NCBI GenBank assembly: GCA_900541235.1
Contig: UQIW01000014.1
Span: 1-64,000 of the forward strand
Length of the DNA: 64,000 bases
DNA from: an uncultured Collinsella sp.
GTDB lineage: Bacteria > Actinomycetota > Coriobacteriia > Coriobacteriales > Coriobacteriaceae
Reading direction: 5' to 3'
Made by a program: the position numbers and the translations under genes. The notes beneath the pieces were generated by a model. It was not told where the DNA came from. It saw only the letters and a list, made by a program, of their open reading frames with translations, and made no database searches. Below are positions 7,171-15,981 of this stretch, in pieces; within the stretch, counting starts at the first letter, position 1; each line of letters opens with the position of its first letter.

Positions 7171-8245
7171 ACCTCTTCACCTCCATCTCGATTGGGCATC
7201 CTCCCACGAGCGTGAGAGTCGCAGTCCTCACCGCGAACTTGCCGCTGATGCCGGCGCTTGCCCAATCAACCATCACGGCATCGCCGCACGCGATCGGTGC
7301 ATACGTCCTCTTTACCGTGACCCTGTGGATGGCGCTCTGCTGCGTTCGCAGCATCTCGCTCGCCTTGGAGTCTGCGTTCTTCTGCCTCTCTGCATCGGTG
7401 GAGCCTTCGGGCAGGTCGCTGTAGCTGTACGTGGCGGTTTTTCGCCACCCGCGCGAAACGGTCGAGTATGGGCTGTCGGGGTCTGAGTCGATGGCCGTTC
7501 CACGGTAGAAGGCATCCTGCGTCTCGTAGTCGCAGTGCACGACGTTCGCCACGCCAGAGCGGTCAAGCTCGTCTACGACTTCGTTGATGAAGCGTGCGCC
7601 CGCGCCCTCTCGAAGGGTCATGGAAACGGGCCTGTCCTGCGGCTCCCTATATTTGCGAAGTACGGGCCTTCCGTAGGCGTCCTCGTCGACGGCGCGGAAG
7701 CCCGCCACGTCGAGCAGCGCGTTGCACGCCGCCAGGCGCTTCGACAGCCTCATGTCGCCCGAATCGATTCCGAGCGTCCAATCCTGCGCTAGCTTGTAGT
7801 CGGAGCCGTCGGCGATCACGTCAGCGAAGCCAGCTGCCTTGAGCAGCTTTACGACGTAGGGGACAACCACGGTTCCAGCCGCCACCGTGAATGGGGCATC
7901 GAATTCGTCCTCCGCCACCTCTGACAGCCTGCCCGACAGGCCTGCCGTGCCGGTTGAGTTGACGCCGCGCCTAGTCCTTTTCGGCGCTGAGACAACGAAA
8001 GTCCCCAGCGCCTCACTGGCTGACGCGCCACCGAAGTCGGCATCGAGGTACACCCGCAGCAGGTCTGCTCCGATATCGAGCGCCCCGGAGTAATCGACCT
8101 GCCCTGTGGTGTAGTCCTTGTCCTGGTTGCGCTCAATGCACCCGCCGTTTTTTATGTTCGTGATTCTCTCGACCTCGTTGCCGCTTGCGCGGTCTACGCG
8201 CATGAAGCGGAACGAGGTGAGGAACGGTTTTCCCCAATCAGCCAT
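7160..8245 (-). CDS. Baseplate hub or tail-associated protein
   Basis: 361 residues. The gene lies after the distal tail gene, where siphoviruses encode the gp27-like hub or Tal protein. Features seen are a beta-rich N-terminus with a DYTTGQVDYSG segment, a middle helix region (KRLAACNALLDVAGFRAV) typical of hub proteins, and a late beta domain ending GGCPIEMEVKRYER. No peptidase motif stands out. It overlaps its upstream neighbour by 8 bp. Confidence 0.7.
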   Translation of the reverse strand: MADWGKPFLTSFRFMRVDRASGNEVERITNIKNGGCIERNQDKDYTTGQVDYSGALDIGADLLRVYLDADFGGASASEALGTFVVSAPKRTRRGVNSTGTAGLSGRLSEVAEDEFDAPFTVAAGTVVVPYVVKLLKAAGFADVIADGSDYKLAQDWTLGIDSGDMRLSKRLAACNALLDVAGFRAVDEDAYGRPVLRKYREPQDRPVSMTLREGAGARFINEVVDELDRSGVANVVHCDYETQDAFYRGTAIDSDPDSPYSTVSRGWRKTATYSYSDLPEGSTDAERQKNADSKASEMLRTQQSAIHRVTVKRTYAPIACGDAVMVDWASAGISGKFAVRTATLTLVGGCPIEMEVKRYER

Positions 8246-10547
8246 TTATCGGCTCCTCGAAGACGTTGTGCGTGACGTTGGCCGAACCCTTCCAGATGCC
8301 TGCACCCTTCACAGACATGCCGAAGTCCATGGGGCCGTATGCGCGTTCGCCCGCATGTCCGCGCCACCATCCCCTCCACTGCTCGTCCATAATCCGTATG
8401 TACCTGTCGTGGCCGTCGCGCTTCATCTCCCATGAGAGCGAGGTCTTTTTGTTCAGCTCGTCGAGCATGTACGAAATGGGCAGGTCGCCGTTCTCGCCGC
8501 CATCGGCGAAGTGGTATGTCTCCACGGATCGCTGAGAGCTTGTCGAGTAGTCGCCGTTGTAGTCGAGCACGAGCACGGTCGATGCATCCTGGCCGAAGTT
8601 AAGCGCCATCCCGCGTGCGAACACGTTGGCCTCGGTCGCGATCTGCGACGAGGTGCCGTTGTCGGCGTACCCGGTGACCTTGTACTCGTAGTCGGTGTTT
8701 AGCGGCGGCACGCGGTCGATCGTCTCTTGGGAGTCGAGCACGCCGGATGCTATGACGGCATCGCCGCCGTACGCCACGCGCTCCACCGTGAAGGCGGAGC
8801 AGCGGGAGGCGTTGCCGAGCACCAGCGCGTCACCATCGACTGTGATCGTGCCTAACATGGAAAGCTCATTGCTCACCTCGTCGACCGTCATGGGGCCTAC
8901 GAGCGTGGTCTGCTCGATCTCGTATGACGAGAGGCCGTTGCGCACCTTCACGTGGCACGCCAGCGCATCGTCGTACGACAGTGACACGTCTGGGATGGCT
9001 GGTTCCGCCCAGTGCGTCTTGAAACGGCGCATGGCCGTCTTGGACAGGCCGGAGCCGCCCTTGACCGTGAGCGTGAGCAGATAGTCGATGCCGTTGCGTA
9101 TGGTGGCGTAGCTGCCGAAACTCACGGGCTTCAGGTTCGTGACGTCTGCCGTGGCGACCGTCGCGCCGCCGACCTCTGCGAGCGTGAGCGTCGCCTGCGC
9201 GATGCCAGTTTCGTCGGTTGCGGCGACTTGCACCGTGAGCGGCACCGCATCGACGAGCATGCCGTCGGTAGCGGGGGAAGCGACCCAGCACTGCGGGTAG
9301 TCGGCGACCGTTATCGCCGCATAGCCAGACCAAGCGCCCCAATCGGCGTGCAGACCCTTGGTGCGCACGCGGGCCTTCCAGTCGCCCTTCGCCAGCGTCA
9401 CCGATGCGCTTTTGGCGGTGGTGAACGATTTGGTGATCGTCTCGCCGCCGACAAGCTCAAGCTGTGCGGCGGCCTGCGCCGAGCCGTCGGGGTGGTTGGG
9501 TACCCACGAGACGGTCACCGTCGACCCCGTTGGCGCAACATGGTCGGCGGTGACCTTCGGTGCGAGAGGCGGCATGATCGTGGTCACGGAATTCGATTCG
9601 ACCCACGAAGACGTTAGGCTACCGCGCTTGGCCCTGACGCGGTAGACGATCGTGCCAGCAGGCGCGGAGGTGTCGTGCAGGTCTACCCATGCGGGGTCTT
9701 CGCCCTCGGTGGTGGTCGAGACCGCCGCCCACGTCTTCCCGCCGTCGCCTGATCGCTGAACATCCCATGCGCTGGCGTACCACCACGCCCCGTAGACGCG
9801 CAGCGTCACCTCGGACGCGCCGGCCTTGATGGCATCGATGCGCGAAGGTGCCGACGGAGTTGTGTACGTGGTTCCGCAGGACACGTGCGCGGAGTTGCCG
9901 CCAGGGCCGTGGGCGCAAAGGCGGTACTCGTACTTGTGGCCTGCGGTCGTCGAGTTGTCGGTGTAGTTGGTCACGTCCCACGAGACGTCGGCGATGTTCA
10001 CCCATGAGCCGTCGTCGGCGCGGCGGTCTACGTACACGCCAGCCCAGGGGTACGCGCCGTCCATGCCCGTGTAGTCGACGTCCCACGCAATCTTGTGGGA
10101 TGTGTCGGAAACGCGGGCCAGCTTCGGGTTCTTGGGAGGATGCGGTTGCGAGTATCCGCGCTGGGGAATCCAAGCGTACTCTGTTGCCCAGGCGTCTCCG
10201 CCGGCGCTGCCGTAGTAGTTGTTGTATGTCTTGCCGTAGACGTGGATCTGCACGGAGCAGTTCCAGCCGCTGGCCCCGCGCCCGACGTCCACGGTGAAGG
10301 TCACGGCGTCGCGCGTGGCCCAATTCCCGTAGTTGTTGAGCAGCACGTCGCGCGACCTGTAGGTGGTGCCGTTCACGATCACGTCGTAGTGCGTGCCGTA
10401 CTGTGCCGCATACTTGTCGTCGATCGCGGCGGTGATTGTTATGCGCGAGGTGGTGTCGTTGACCGTGCTCACGCCGTCAACGGAGATATAGCCGCAATAC
10501 CAGCGGTTGCGCCCCGCGATCTGAATCTCCCTTGTATAGGTTCCCAT
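8238..10547 (-). CDS. Large tail protein with fibronectin type III-like repeats
   Basis: 769 residues. At least three Fn3-like beta modules are visible from about residue 120 on: P-x-x-P or A-P-S-x-I openings, conserved W and Y at the usual spacings, and strand pairs such as TVSWVPNHPDGS. The N-terminal 100 residues resemble a jelly-roll (NRWYCGYISVDG). It follows the tape measure and so fits a distal tail or tail-tip protein. Fn3 modules on phage tails are usually thought to aid weak carbohydrate contacts. Confidence 0.75.
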   Translation of the reverse strand: MGTYTREIQIAGRNRWYCGYISVDGVSTVNDTTSRITITAAIDDKYAAQYGTHYDVIVNGTTYRSRDVLLNNYGNWATRDAVTFTVDVGRGASGWNCSVQIHVYGKTYNNYYGSAGGDAWATEYAWIPQRGYSQPHPPKNPKLARVSDTSHKIAWDVDYTGMDGAYPWAGVYVDRRADDGSWVNIADVSWDVTNYTDNSTTAGHKYEYRLCAHGPGGNSAHVSCGTTYTTPSAPSRIDAIKAGASEVTLRVYGAWWYASAWDVQRSGDGGKTWAAVSTTTEGEDPAWVDLHDTSAPAGTIVYRVRAKRGSLTSSWVESNSVTTIMPPLAPKVTADHVAPTGSTVTVSWVPNHPDGSAQAAAQLELVGGETITKSFTTAKSASVTLAKGDWKARVRTKGLHADWGAWSGYAAITVADYPQCWVASPATDGMLVDAVPLTVQVAATDETGIAQATLTLAEVGGATVATADVTNLKPVSFGSYATIRNGIDYLLTLTVKGGSGLSKTAMRRFKTHWAEPAIPDVSLSYDDALACHVKVRNGLSSYEIEQTTLVGPMTVDEVSNELSMLGTITVDGDALVLGNASRCSAFTVERVAYGGDAVIASGVLDSQETIDRVPPLNTDYEYKVTGYADNGTSSQIATEANVFARGMALNFGQDASTVLVLDYNGDYSTSSQRSVETYHFADGGENGDLPISYMLDELNKKTSLSWEMKRDGHDRYIRIMDEQWRGWWRGHAGERAYGPMDFGMSVKGAGIWKGSANVTHNVFEEPING

Positions 10548-10550
10548 TGG

Positions 10551-13106
10551 CTACCTTCCCGACCCTGCGGACCGCTTGGCTGCGGAGACCAGAACGTCAA
10601 CCGCCTGCATGATCCGCTGGTCTGCGTTTAAGCTTCCCCCGTTGACCGTGACGTTGTAGGTCGCGCCGGCGGCGCCTGCCCCGGCAACGGCAACCGACGG
10701 AGCGACCGTGATGCCCGAGCCGATAAGCGAGCTCGCGGAGGCTAGAGCCGACGTGATGGCGGAGTTGACCGCCCCCGTGCCGCTGCCGATGCCCTCGGCC
10801 CATCCCTCCATGAGCGCCTTGCCCGAGTAGGTTGTATAACCGTGGCCGCTGAATGGGCCGCGCTTTGCGGGCGAGAACGGGAAGAACGAGCGGATCTGCG
10901 AGACGGCGCCGGACACGGCGGAAAGGGCGCCGCCGATTGCGTTCTGGATGCCCCGCGTGAAGCCGTTGATCAACGCGCGACCGGAATCGACGAGCCACGA
11001 CCCAGCGCCTGCGAAGAAGCCCATTACCTGGCCAGGGATGCTGGAAATGGTGTTCATGAGGCTCCCGATATGGCCAGACACAGCGCCGACGAGCGCCGAG
11101 AAGGCACCCGTCACTGCCGCGTACACCTGCTGCGCCGCGTTCGCCATCGTCGACACCATGGTCGAGAAGTACCCGGCGATCGAGGAGACGAGGCCGGACA
11201 CGAGCGAGAGCGCTGAGGACACCAGCGAGCCGATGAACGCCACGACCGCGTTCACACCGCCTGAAACGGCGGCGACCACGGTAGCTATCCCGCCGCCGAC
11301 AACGGATACGATCGAGCCGATGAACGTGGTAACCGCAGTCACGAGGCCGCTCACGACCGACATGACGAGGCCAATGGCCGAGGCTACGACGGATGCGGCG
11401 TTCACCACGACCGAGATCACCTGGCTTGCCACCGTTATCACGACGGACACGATTGAACCAACTACAGACAGCACTGTCTGGATTGCCGGTATGAGCATCT
11501 GAGCTACGGAGAGCACTATCTGCATGCCGCTAGCCAATATCGGCAGAACGGCGTTGGCGAGGTTTGCGAGCGCCGTGCCGATAGACGTGATTGCCGGCAT
11601 GAGCGCAGCGCCCACCTGCGACACGAGCGGGCTTACCGCAGCGAAAAGCTGCATGGCGACGCCGATGACCTGCGAAATGATCGGGACGATCATCGCGAAG
11701 GCGTTGTGCAGCACGGGCAGGATGGCCTGGCCGACGTTCAGCAGCGTCGAGCCAAGCTGCTCTATGACAGGCCGCACGGCGCTGAACGCGCCGACTGCGC
11801 CAGATGCGAATGACGCGATGGCGGGCAGCATCTGCGACGCAAAGTACGTCACGAACGGCGACACCGCCGAGATGGTCGTCGTCACGGCTCCGCTAATAGT
11901 CGAGACTATGGTGTCCCAGATACCCGGTATCTGCTCGCCAAGCTGCCCGAAAGCGGACTTGCACGTGCCTACGACGGATGCCGCAGTGTCGGCGATCGCC
12001 TGAAACGCCCCCGTTATCTGGGAAGCGTCGACTGTCGGCAGCTGTATGCCAAGCTCGGCCAAGGCTCCTACGGCGATGTTCCAGGCGGTCGCGAGCGCTT
12101 CCGAGATCACTGGGCCAAGGACCGGGCCAAGGCCAGACAGCACAACCGGGAACGCCTCGACGATTCCCTTGCCAATCTGCGCAACCCTCGGGGCCACGTT
12201 CGTGGCTACCGCGCCGATCGACTCAAGCAGCTGCTGCGTGAGCTGCGAGAAGTCAACGTCGTCGCGCCCGAGTCCTGTGACGAAGTTCTCCCACGCGGCC
12301 TTCGCCATGCCGATGGAGCCGCTGATCGTGGTAGCGGCCTCCTTGGCGGTGGTGCCAGTGATGCCCATGTTCTCCTGCACGGTATGGATGGCCTCGACCA
12401 CATCGGCATAGCTGTCGATCGTGAGGTCGGCGTTCTTGCCCTGCTCCTGGCGCAGCTTGTTGGCGTCTGCGATCAGGCGCTTCATCTCGGCCTGCGTACC
12501 GCCGTAGCCGAGCTTCAAGTTGTCCAGCATCGTGTAGTTCTGCTTCGCAAAGCCTTGGTAGGCGTTCTGCACGTCCGCCATGTCGGAACCCATCTTGTTC
12601 ACGTTGTCCGACATGTCGCCCATCGCCATGTTGGCGTAGTCAGCCGCCTTGGCCACGTCTCCGCCGCACGACGAGACGAGCGAGGCCGCGAAGCTCGTGG
12701 CCTGCGTCATGTACTGGTTGGCGGACATCCCGCAGGTCTTGTACGCCTCTGCGGCATAACCTTGCAGCGTCTGCGACGCGGAGCCGAACAGGGTGTCGAC
12801 GCCGCCCACCAGCTGCTCGTAGTCGGCATATGCGGAAAGGGCCGCGCCGCCAATCGCGGTCACGGCCCCGGTGAGCGCTGTGAACCCGGCTAGCGCCGCA
12901 GTGGCGACGCCCTTGGCTACGGTTCCAAGCCCGGTCAGGATGCCCGAGGACTTCTTGGCCCCGCCGTCGATGCCGACGGTCATGGAGTCGCCGAAGGCCT
13001 TGCCTGCGGCGTTGCCCTGGCTGCCGAACTCCTTGCCGATCTTGCTCGCGAAGCCGTCCATCGACGGCATCAAGGACACATAGGCCGACCCGACACTAGT
13101 CGCCAT
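10551..13106 (-). CDS. Tape measure protein
   Basis: 851 residues, the longest gene of the tail region, rich in A, V, S and I with long hydrophobic helical stretches. An N-terminal domain contains the conserved TMP run (YEQLVGGVDTLFGSASQTLQ, later ATTISGSIGMAKAAWENFV). The C-terminus has the motif FFPFSPAKRGPFSGHG, frequent in tape measures of Gram-positive phages. It sets tail length and is ejected with the DNA. The start overlaps the tail chaperone frame by 11 bp. Confidence 0.95.
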   Translation of the reverse strand: MATSVGSAYVSLMPSMDGFASKIGKEFGSQGNAAGKAFGDSMTVGIDGGAKKSSGILTGLGTVAKGVATAALAGFTALTGAVTAIGGAALSAYADYEQLVGGVDTLFGSASQTLQGYAAEAYKTCGMSANQYMTQATSFAASLVSSCGGDVAKAADYANMAMGDMSDNVNKMGSDMADVQNAYQGFAKQNYTMLDNLKLGYGGTQAEMKRLIADANKLRQEQGKNADLTIDSYADVVEAIHTVQENMGITGTTAKEAATTISGSIGMAKAAWENFVTGLGRDDVDFSQLTQQLLESIGAVATNVAPRVAQIGKGIVEAFPVVLSGLGPVLGPVISEALATAWNIAVGALAELGIQLPTVDASQITGAFQAIADTAASVVGTCKSAFGQLGEQIPGIWDTIVSTISGAVTTTISAVSPFVTYFASQMLPAIASFASGAVGAFSAVRPVIEQLGSTLLNVGQAILPVLHNAFAMIVPIISQVIGVAMQLFAAVSPLVSQVGAALMPAITSIGTALANLANAVLPILASGMQIVLSVAQMLIPAIQTVLSVVGSIVSVVITVASQVISVVVNAASVVASAIGLVMSVVSGLVTAVTTFIGSIVSVVGGGIATVVAAVSGGVNAVVAFIGSLVSSALSLVSGLVSSIAGYFSTMVSTMANAAQQVYAAVTGAFSALVGAVSGHIGSLMNTISSIPGQVMGFFAGAGSWLVDSGRALINGFTRGIQNAIGGALSAVSGAVSQIRSFFPFSPAKRGPFSGHGYTTYSGKALMEGWAEGIGSGTGAVNSAITSALASASSLIGSGITVAPSVAVAGAGAAGATYNVTVNGGSLNADQRIMQAVDVLVSAAKRSAGSGR

Positions 13107-13530
13107 CTTCCCCTCCTATCCCCAGGATCTTGTCTATCTCTTCCTTGGCTTCCAGCGCGTTCGCGCGGTGGCGCTCAAGCTCTGCGAGCTGCGCCGGCGT
13201 CTTGATTGGCTCGGGAGGCTCTGCGCTTCTGTCCTTCTTGTCGGCCATGCCCCAGGCGATGCACCGAAGCTGGTGCTCGATACGCCAGAGCATGTAGTCG
13301 GTCGTGCTCCACCTGAGTTGCGGGTACTGCGCCTTGGCGAGGCGCGAGTTGTCGGGGAGGTGCTGCCAGAGGAGCGCCATCCGATCGAGGTCTTCGGGCG
13401 CTCCATCCAATGGCAGGGCTATGCCGTAGAACTGCTGGAAGTCTGCTATCGCTTCGCCGCGCCTGTTCTCGAGGTCGCTGGCGAAGCCTATTAGTTTTTT
13501 GTCTTTGCCGCCTCGAAGGCCGCGTCGCAC
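13096..13530 (-). CDS. Tail assembly chaperone, -1 frameshift extension (T part)
   Basis: The usable part of this frame runs from 13494 down: LIGFASDLENRRG to LGIGGEDGD, 132 residues, mostly helical. It is joined to the upstream 82-residue frame by -1 slippage at A AAA AAC (13494-13500), giving a 214-residue fusion. This is the lambda gpG/gpGT arrangement, in which both products chaperone the tape measure before tail-tube assembly. It has no ribosome site of its own near the nominal start, which supports frameshift expression. Confidence 0.88.
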   Translation of the reverse strand: MRRGLRGGKDKKLIGFASDLENRRGEAIADFQQFYGIALPLDGAPEDLDRMALLWQHLPDNSRLAKAQYPQLRWSTTDYMLWRIEHQLRCIAWGMADKKDRSAEPPEPIKTPAQLAELERHRANALEAKEEIDKILGIGGEDGD

Positions 13531-13739
13531 AGGCGGCGCATGTCGTATGACGTTCCGCCGAGGGCTTCGATATACTCCTCGTCTCGACCCATGAAGATGC
13601 GCTCCATGGCGTCCATCATCCCCGCCGGGTCGGTTTCGCTTCGGGCGAATTGCTTCACGGTTTTGTAGGACTTCAGCTCGTCGAGGTCTGCGGCGAACTC
13701 GCCGTCAACGCCGTCGACGGTAAAGGTGATCTCGGTCAT
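13491..13739 (-). CDS. Tail assembly chaperone, short form (G part)
   Basis: 82 residues, ending EAAKTKN at TAA. It opens with a beta stretch (TEITFTVDGVDGEFAADLDE) and continues with a helical core. The slippery heptamer A AAA AAC lies directly before the stop codon and allows a fraction of ribosomes to continue into the next frame. Located between major tail protein and tape measure, as expected. Confidence 0.88.
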   Translation of the reverse strand: MTEITFTVDGVDGEFAADLDELKSYKTVKQFARSETDPAGMMDAMERIFMGRDEEYIEALGGTSYDMRRLCDAAFEAAKTKN

Positions 13740-13750
13740 TCTCTTTCCCC

Positions 13751-14326
13751 CTAGGCGTTGTTGGTCTCGGTTGACTCGATGTAGTCGTAACAGGTGTTGC
13801 CGTTGCTATCGACCAGGTACTTGAACGTGATTTGGCGCCCAGCAATCTCGCTCACGGCGAGCTTGATGTCATCAAGCTCAGAGGACTTGGCGGCGGGCAC
13901 GACCTTGCGCCAGCGGCGACCGTTCTTGAGCACGAGTTCGAGCACGATCGACCACGCCTCGTCCTTGTTGCCGTTGTGTTCTACAGTGATAATGCCGTCG
14001 AGGTCGGTCACGTTGTCGGCGCCGTACATGACCTTGAGGGTCTGTGCCTTGATCTCTGCGAGCGTGAGCTTCGCGGACTCCACGCGCGAGGTCGTGGCGG
14101 AGTCCATGAGGTCGCCGTTCATGTCCTTCAGTTCGTTGGCGTCGGTCTCCTCGGACTCGGTGTATCCATCCTCGGAGATGAAGCCGAGGTTGAGGAAGGC
14201 TTCGGCGAGATTGGTCTTGATGTCGGTGGGGAGGGTGGTGCCTGTCGGGGCCACGAAGATATATCCGCCCTTCACGCCCTTGGTGGACGAGACGTTCTTG
14301 GTCTCGTTTTTCTTGAAAAGTGCCAT
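13751..14326 (-). CDS. Major tail tube protein
   Basis: 191 residues from the ATG at 14326, preceded by AGGAG. Beta-rich with the phage tube-protein look: GGYIFVAPTGTTLPTD, then LNLGFISEDGYTESEE, then a central domain with repeated beta-hairpins. Its location between neck genes and tail chaperone is the usual one for the tube protein. A longer upstream in-frame reading is out-of-frame shadow sequence of the next gene and is not used. Confidence 0.88.
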   Translation of the reverse strand: MALFKKNETKNVSSTKGVKGGYIFVAPTGTTLPTDIKTNLAEAFLNLGFISEDGYTESEETDANELKDMNGDLMDSATTSRVESAKLTLAEIKAQTLKVMYGADNVTDLDGIITVEHNGNKDEAWSIVLELVLKNGRRWRKVVPAAKSSELDDIKLAVSEIAGRQITFKYLVDSNGNTCYDYIESTETNNA

Positions 14327-14334
14327 GTCGGCTC

Positions 14335-14679
14335 CTATTCGCAAATGGTTACGTTTACGTTGGTCTGGTATCGGCGCTGGCGGCTGTCTGGGTCGTCCCA
14401 GCGGTACGTGTCTCCGCACGTGGCCTCGAACACGCACTCCTCGTCCATGAGACTCGGCACTGCGTGCTCCACGGCTTCGGCGATCTCTGCGGCGCGTCTG
14501 CGGGTCTTCGCCCATGACTGCGCCACGAGCTGCACACGGTTGATGCAGCCGCTGCGGCTAGATCCGGTCTGCGACACCGATATGAACTCGCTGGGCCTGT
14601 CGGCTGGCACGTCGAGCACGGTCTTGATGCCGGTCTCGTCCATGAGCCGCTGCGCCACCATGCGCTCCGCGTCCATCAC
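14335..14679 (-). CDS. Tail terminator or tail completion protein
   Basis: 114 residues (MMDAERMVAQRLMDETGIKT). Helix-beta layout with RRRAAEIAEAVEHAVPSL in the middle, as in gpU-like or gp17-like terminators that cap the tail at the neck. It lies just before the tube protein and overlaps the gp10-like gene by 4 bp (ATGA). Family assigned from position and profile. Confidence 0.65.
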   Translation of the reverse strand: MMDAERMVAQRLMDETGIKTVLDVPADRPSEFISVSQTGSSRSGCINRVQLVAQSWAKTRRRAAEIAEAVEHAVPSLMDEECVFEATCGDTYRWDDPDSRQRRYQTNVNVTICE

Positions 14680-14966
14680 TCATCGCCTCCGAACATTGAT
14701 CTGAGGCGGTTGTGCTTGCGCTCGCTCGCATGGGCGTGCGGAGTCGCCGTAGCAACCACGAAGCCGTTTGCGAGCTTGCCCTTGAACTTGCGGACTATGT
14801 AGCCGGCACCCTCGCCGGGGTGCCGGGAGAAGGACGAGTTGCACGATGCCGCTGCGGCGTCTGCCTTCTTCTTGAGAAGCGCCTGCACCGCGCCTGAGTT
14901 CATAACCTCGGCATAGCCGCCGCGCTTCCAGCCCTTCCACTCGAACTTCACCTTGCACTTAGCCAT
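14676..14966 (-). CDS. HK97 gp10-like neck protein
   Basis: 96 residues. The N-terminal KFEWKGW strand, a helix with VQALLKKKADAAAASCN, and the late TPHAHASERKHNRL stretch with a basic end fit the HK97 gp10 family of head-tail connector or tail-completion proteins. It overlaps both neighbours by a few bases, as is usual in this module. Confidence 0.72.
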   Translation of the reverse strand: MAKCKVKFEWKGWKRGGYAEVMNSGAVQALLKKKADAAAASCNSSFSRHPGEGAGYIVRKFKGKLANGFVVATATPHAHASERKHNRLRSMFGGDE

Positions 14967-15297
14967 CGGTGCGCCCCACTTCCACGGTGAGGTTCCAATC
15001 TCCGGGGGTGTTTGCCGGGTCGTAGCGCTGTGGGTCGCCTATGACGCGGTACTCGGTGCCTCGAACGTTCACGCGGCACCCCTTGAGCGATGCTGTGAAG
15101 CTCTTGGGGAAACACAGCGTGTAGGCGACCTCAGTGCCATCGGGGCGCGATGCGTCGAGTTCCGACGTGGCCCCCGGGCACACGACCACGCCCTCTATGG
15201 CGGTGTTCACGCTGCCGCGCTCGATAGGCTCGCCGAGCGAATCGAACTCGACCACTGGTGTTGTGACCGTCACCGATTCGGTGCTTATGAGTCCCAT
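14959..15297 (-). CDS. Head closure protein
   Basis: 112 residues, beta-rich (ESVTVTTPVVEFDSLGEPIE, then CRVNVRGTEYRVIGDPQRYD). The NxxGxxYxVxGDP-like strand pair and the order in the connector module fit an SPP1 gp16 or HK97-type head closure or stopper. Overlaps the adaptor gene by 13 bp. Confidence 0.65.
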   Translation of the reverse strand: MGLISTESVTVTTPVVEFDSLGEPIERGSVNTAIEGVVVCPGATSELDASRPDGTEVAYTLCFPKSFTASLKGCRVNVRGTEYRVIGDPQRYDPANTPGDWNLTVEVGRTDG

Positions 15298-15683
15298 TCG
15301 GCATCACTCCCAACCGGTTGGAGCGCCCCGATGCGCTGGTCGAGCAGCCCGAGGCGCTTCAGCTCCGTCTTTCCCAGGTACATTTCGCCGAGGGCAGACC
15401 CGTACGACACGCTGGCCGTGTAGCCGCCTGCGCCCTGGCTGTACTGCATGGCACCCGCCAGAGCTGCTGGCGCAGACAAGACCCTGTTGACCACGAGGCA
15501 GCACACCGCTGCGGCAGATCGGTCGAAGGCGGCTACCTTGCCGCGCTCGTAGTCGCCCACGTTTGATTCGTAGGCGCTCATGAGCAGGTCTGACGCGTCT
15601 GAGAGCAGGGTCGCGGCGCGTGCCTCGTCGGTCGGGTTGCCGTACCTCGCCCTGTAGTCTTCGATTGTCGCTAGCGGCTCCAT
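15285..15683 (-). CDS. Head-tail adaptor
   Basis: 132 residues from the ATG at 15683, which has a GAGGAG site. The N-terminal MEPLATIEDYRARYGNPTDE and the following helices (RAATLLSDASDLLMSAYES, then FDRSAAAVCCLVVNRVL) are typical of gp15/gp6-like adaptors that bind the portal. The third gene after the capsid gene, as in many siphoviruses. Confidence 0.75.
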   Translation of the reverse strand: MEPLATIEDYRARYGNPTDEARAATLLSDASDLLMSAYESNVGDYERGKVAAFDRSAAAVCCLVVNRVLSAPAALAGAMQYSQGAGGYTASVSYGSALGEMYLGKTELKRLGLLDQRIGALQPVGSDAEWDS

Positions 15684-15687
15684 GCGC

Positions 15688-15969
15688 CTACTCCTCGCTG
15701 GCAGGCTCTTCGGCCTTGCCGGAGTCAACCGGCTTCGCGGCATTCTCGCCGGCCTTCTGCTCGGACGCCTCGGAGGTCGCGGCCATCATGCCAGCGTCGA
15801 CGAGGCACTTGACCACCTTGGCGATGGTCGGGTTCGCACCAGGGTTTGCGGCCTGTTTGGAGATGCCGACAGGCTCGCCGTCGGCGGTCACGAAGCAGAC
15901 GTGCTGCGGGAGGATCGGGGATGCCTTGGATGCGTCCTCGACGATGAACTTCTGCACAAGGTTCGCCAT
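15688..15969 (-). CDS. Small head-associated protein, unknown
   Basis: 93 residues between capsid and adaptor. The first 60 residues look folded (VCFVTADGEPVGISKQAANP), while the last 30 are acidic, low complexity and A/E rich. A head-fibre or decoration role is possible from its position but no motif supports it. Confidence 0.55.
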   Translation of the reverse strand: MANLVQKFIVEDASKASPILPQHVCFVTADGEPVGISKQAANPGANPTIAKVVKCLVDAGMMAATSEASEQKAGENAAKPVDSGKAEEPASEE

Positions 15970-15981
15970 GGTTACCGCCCC

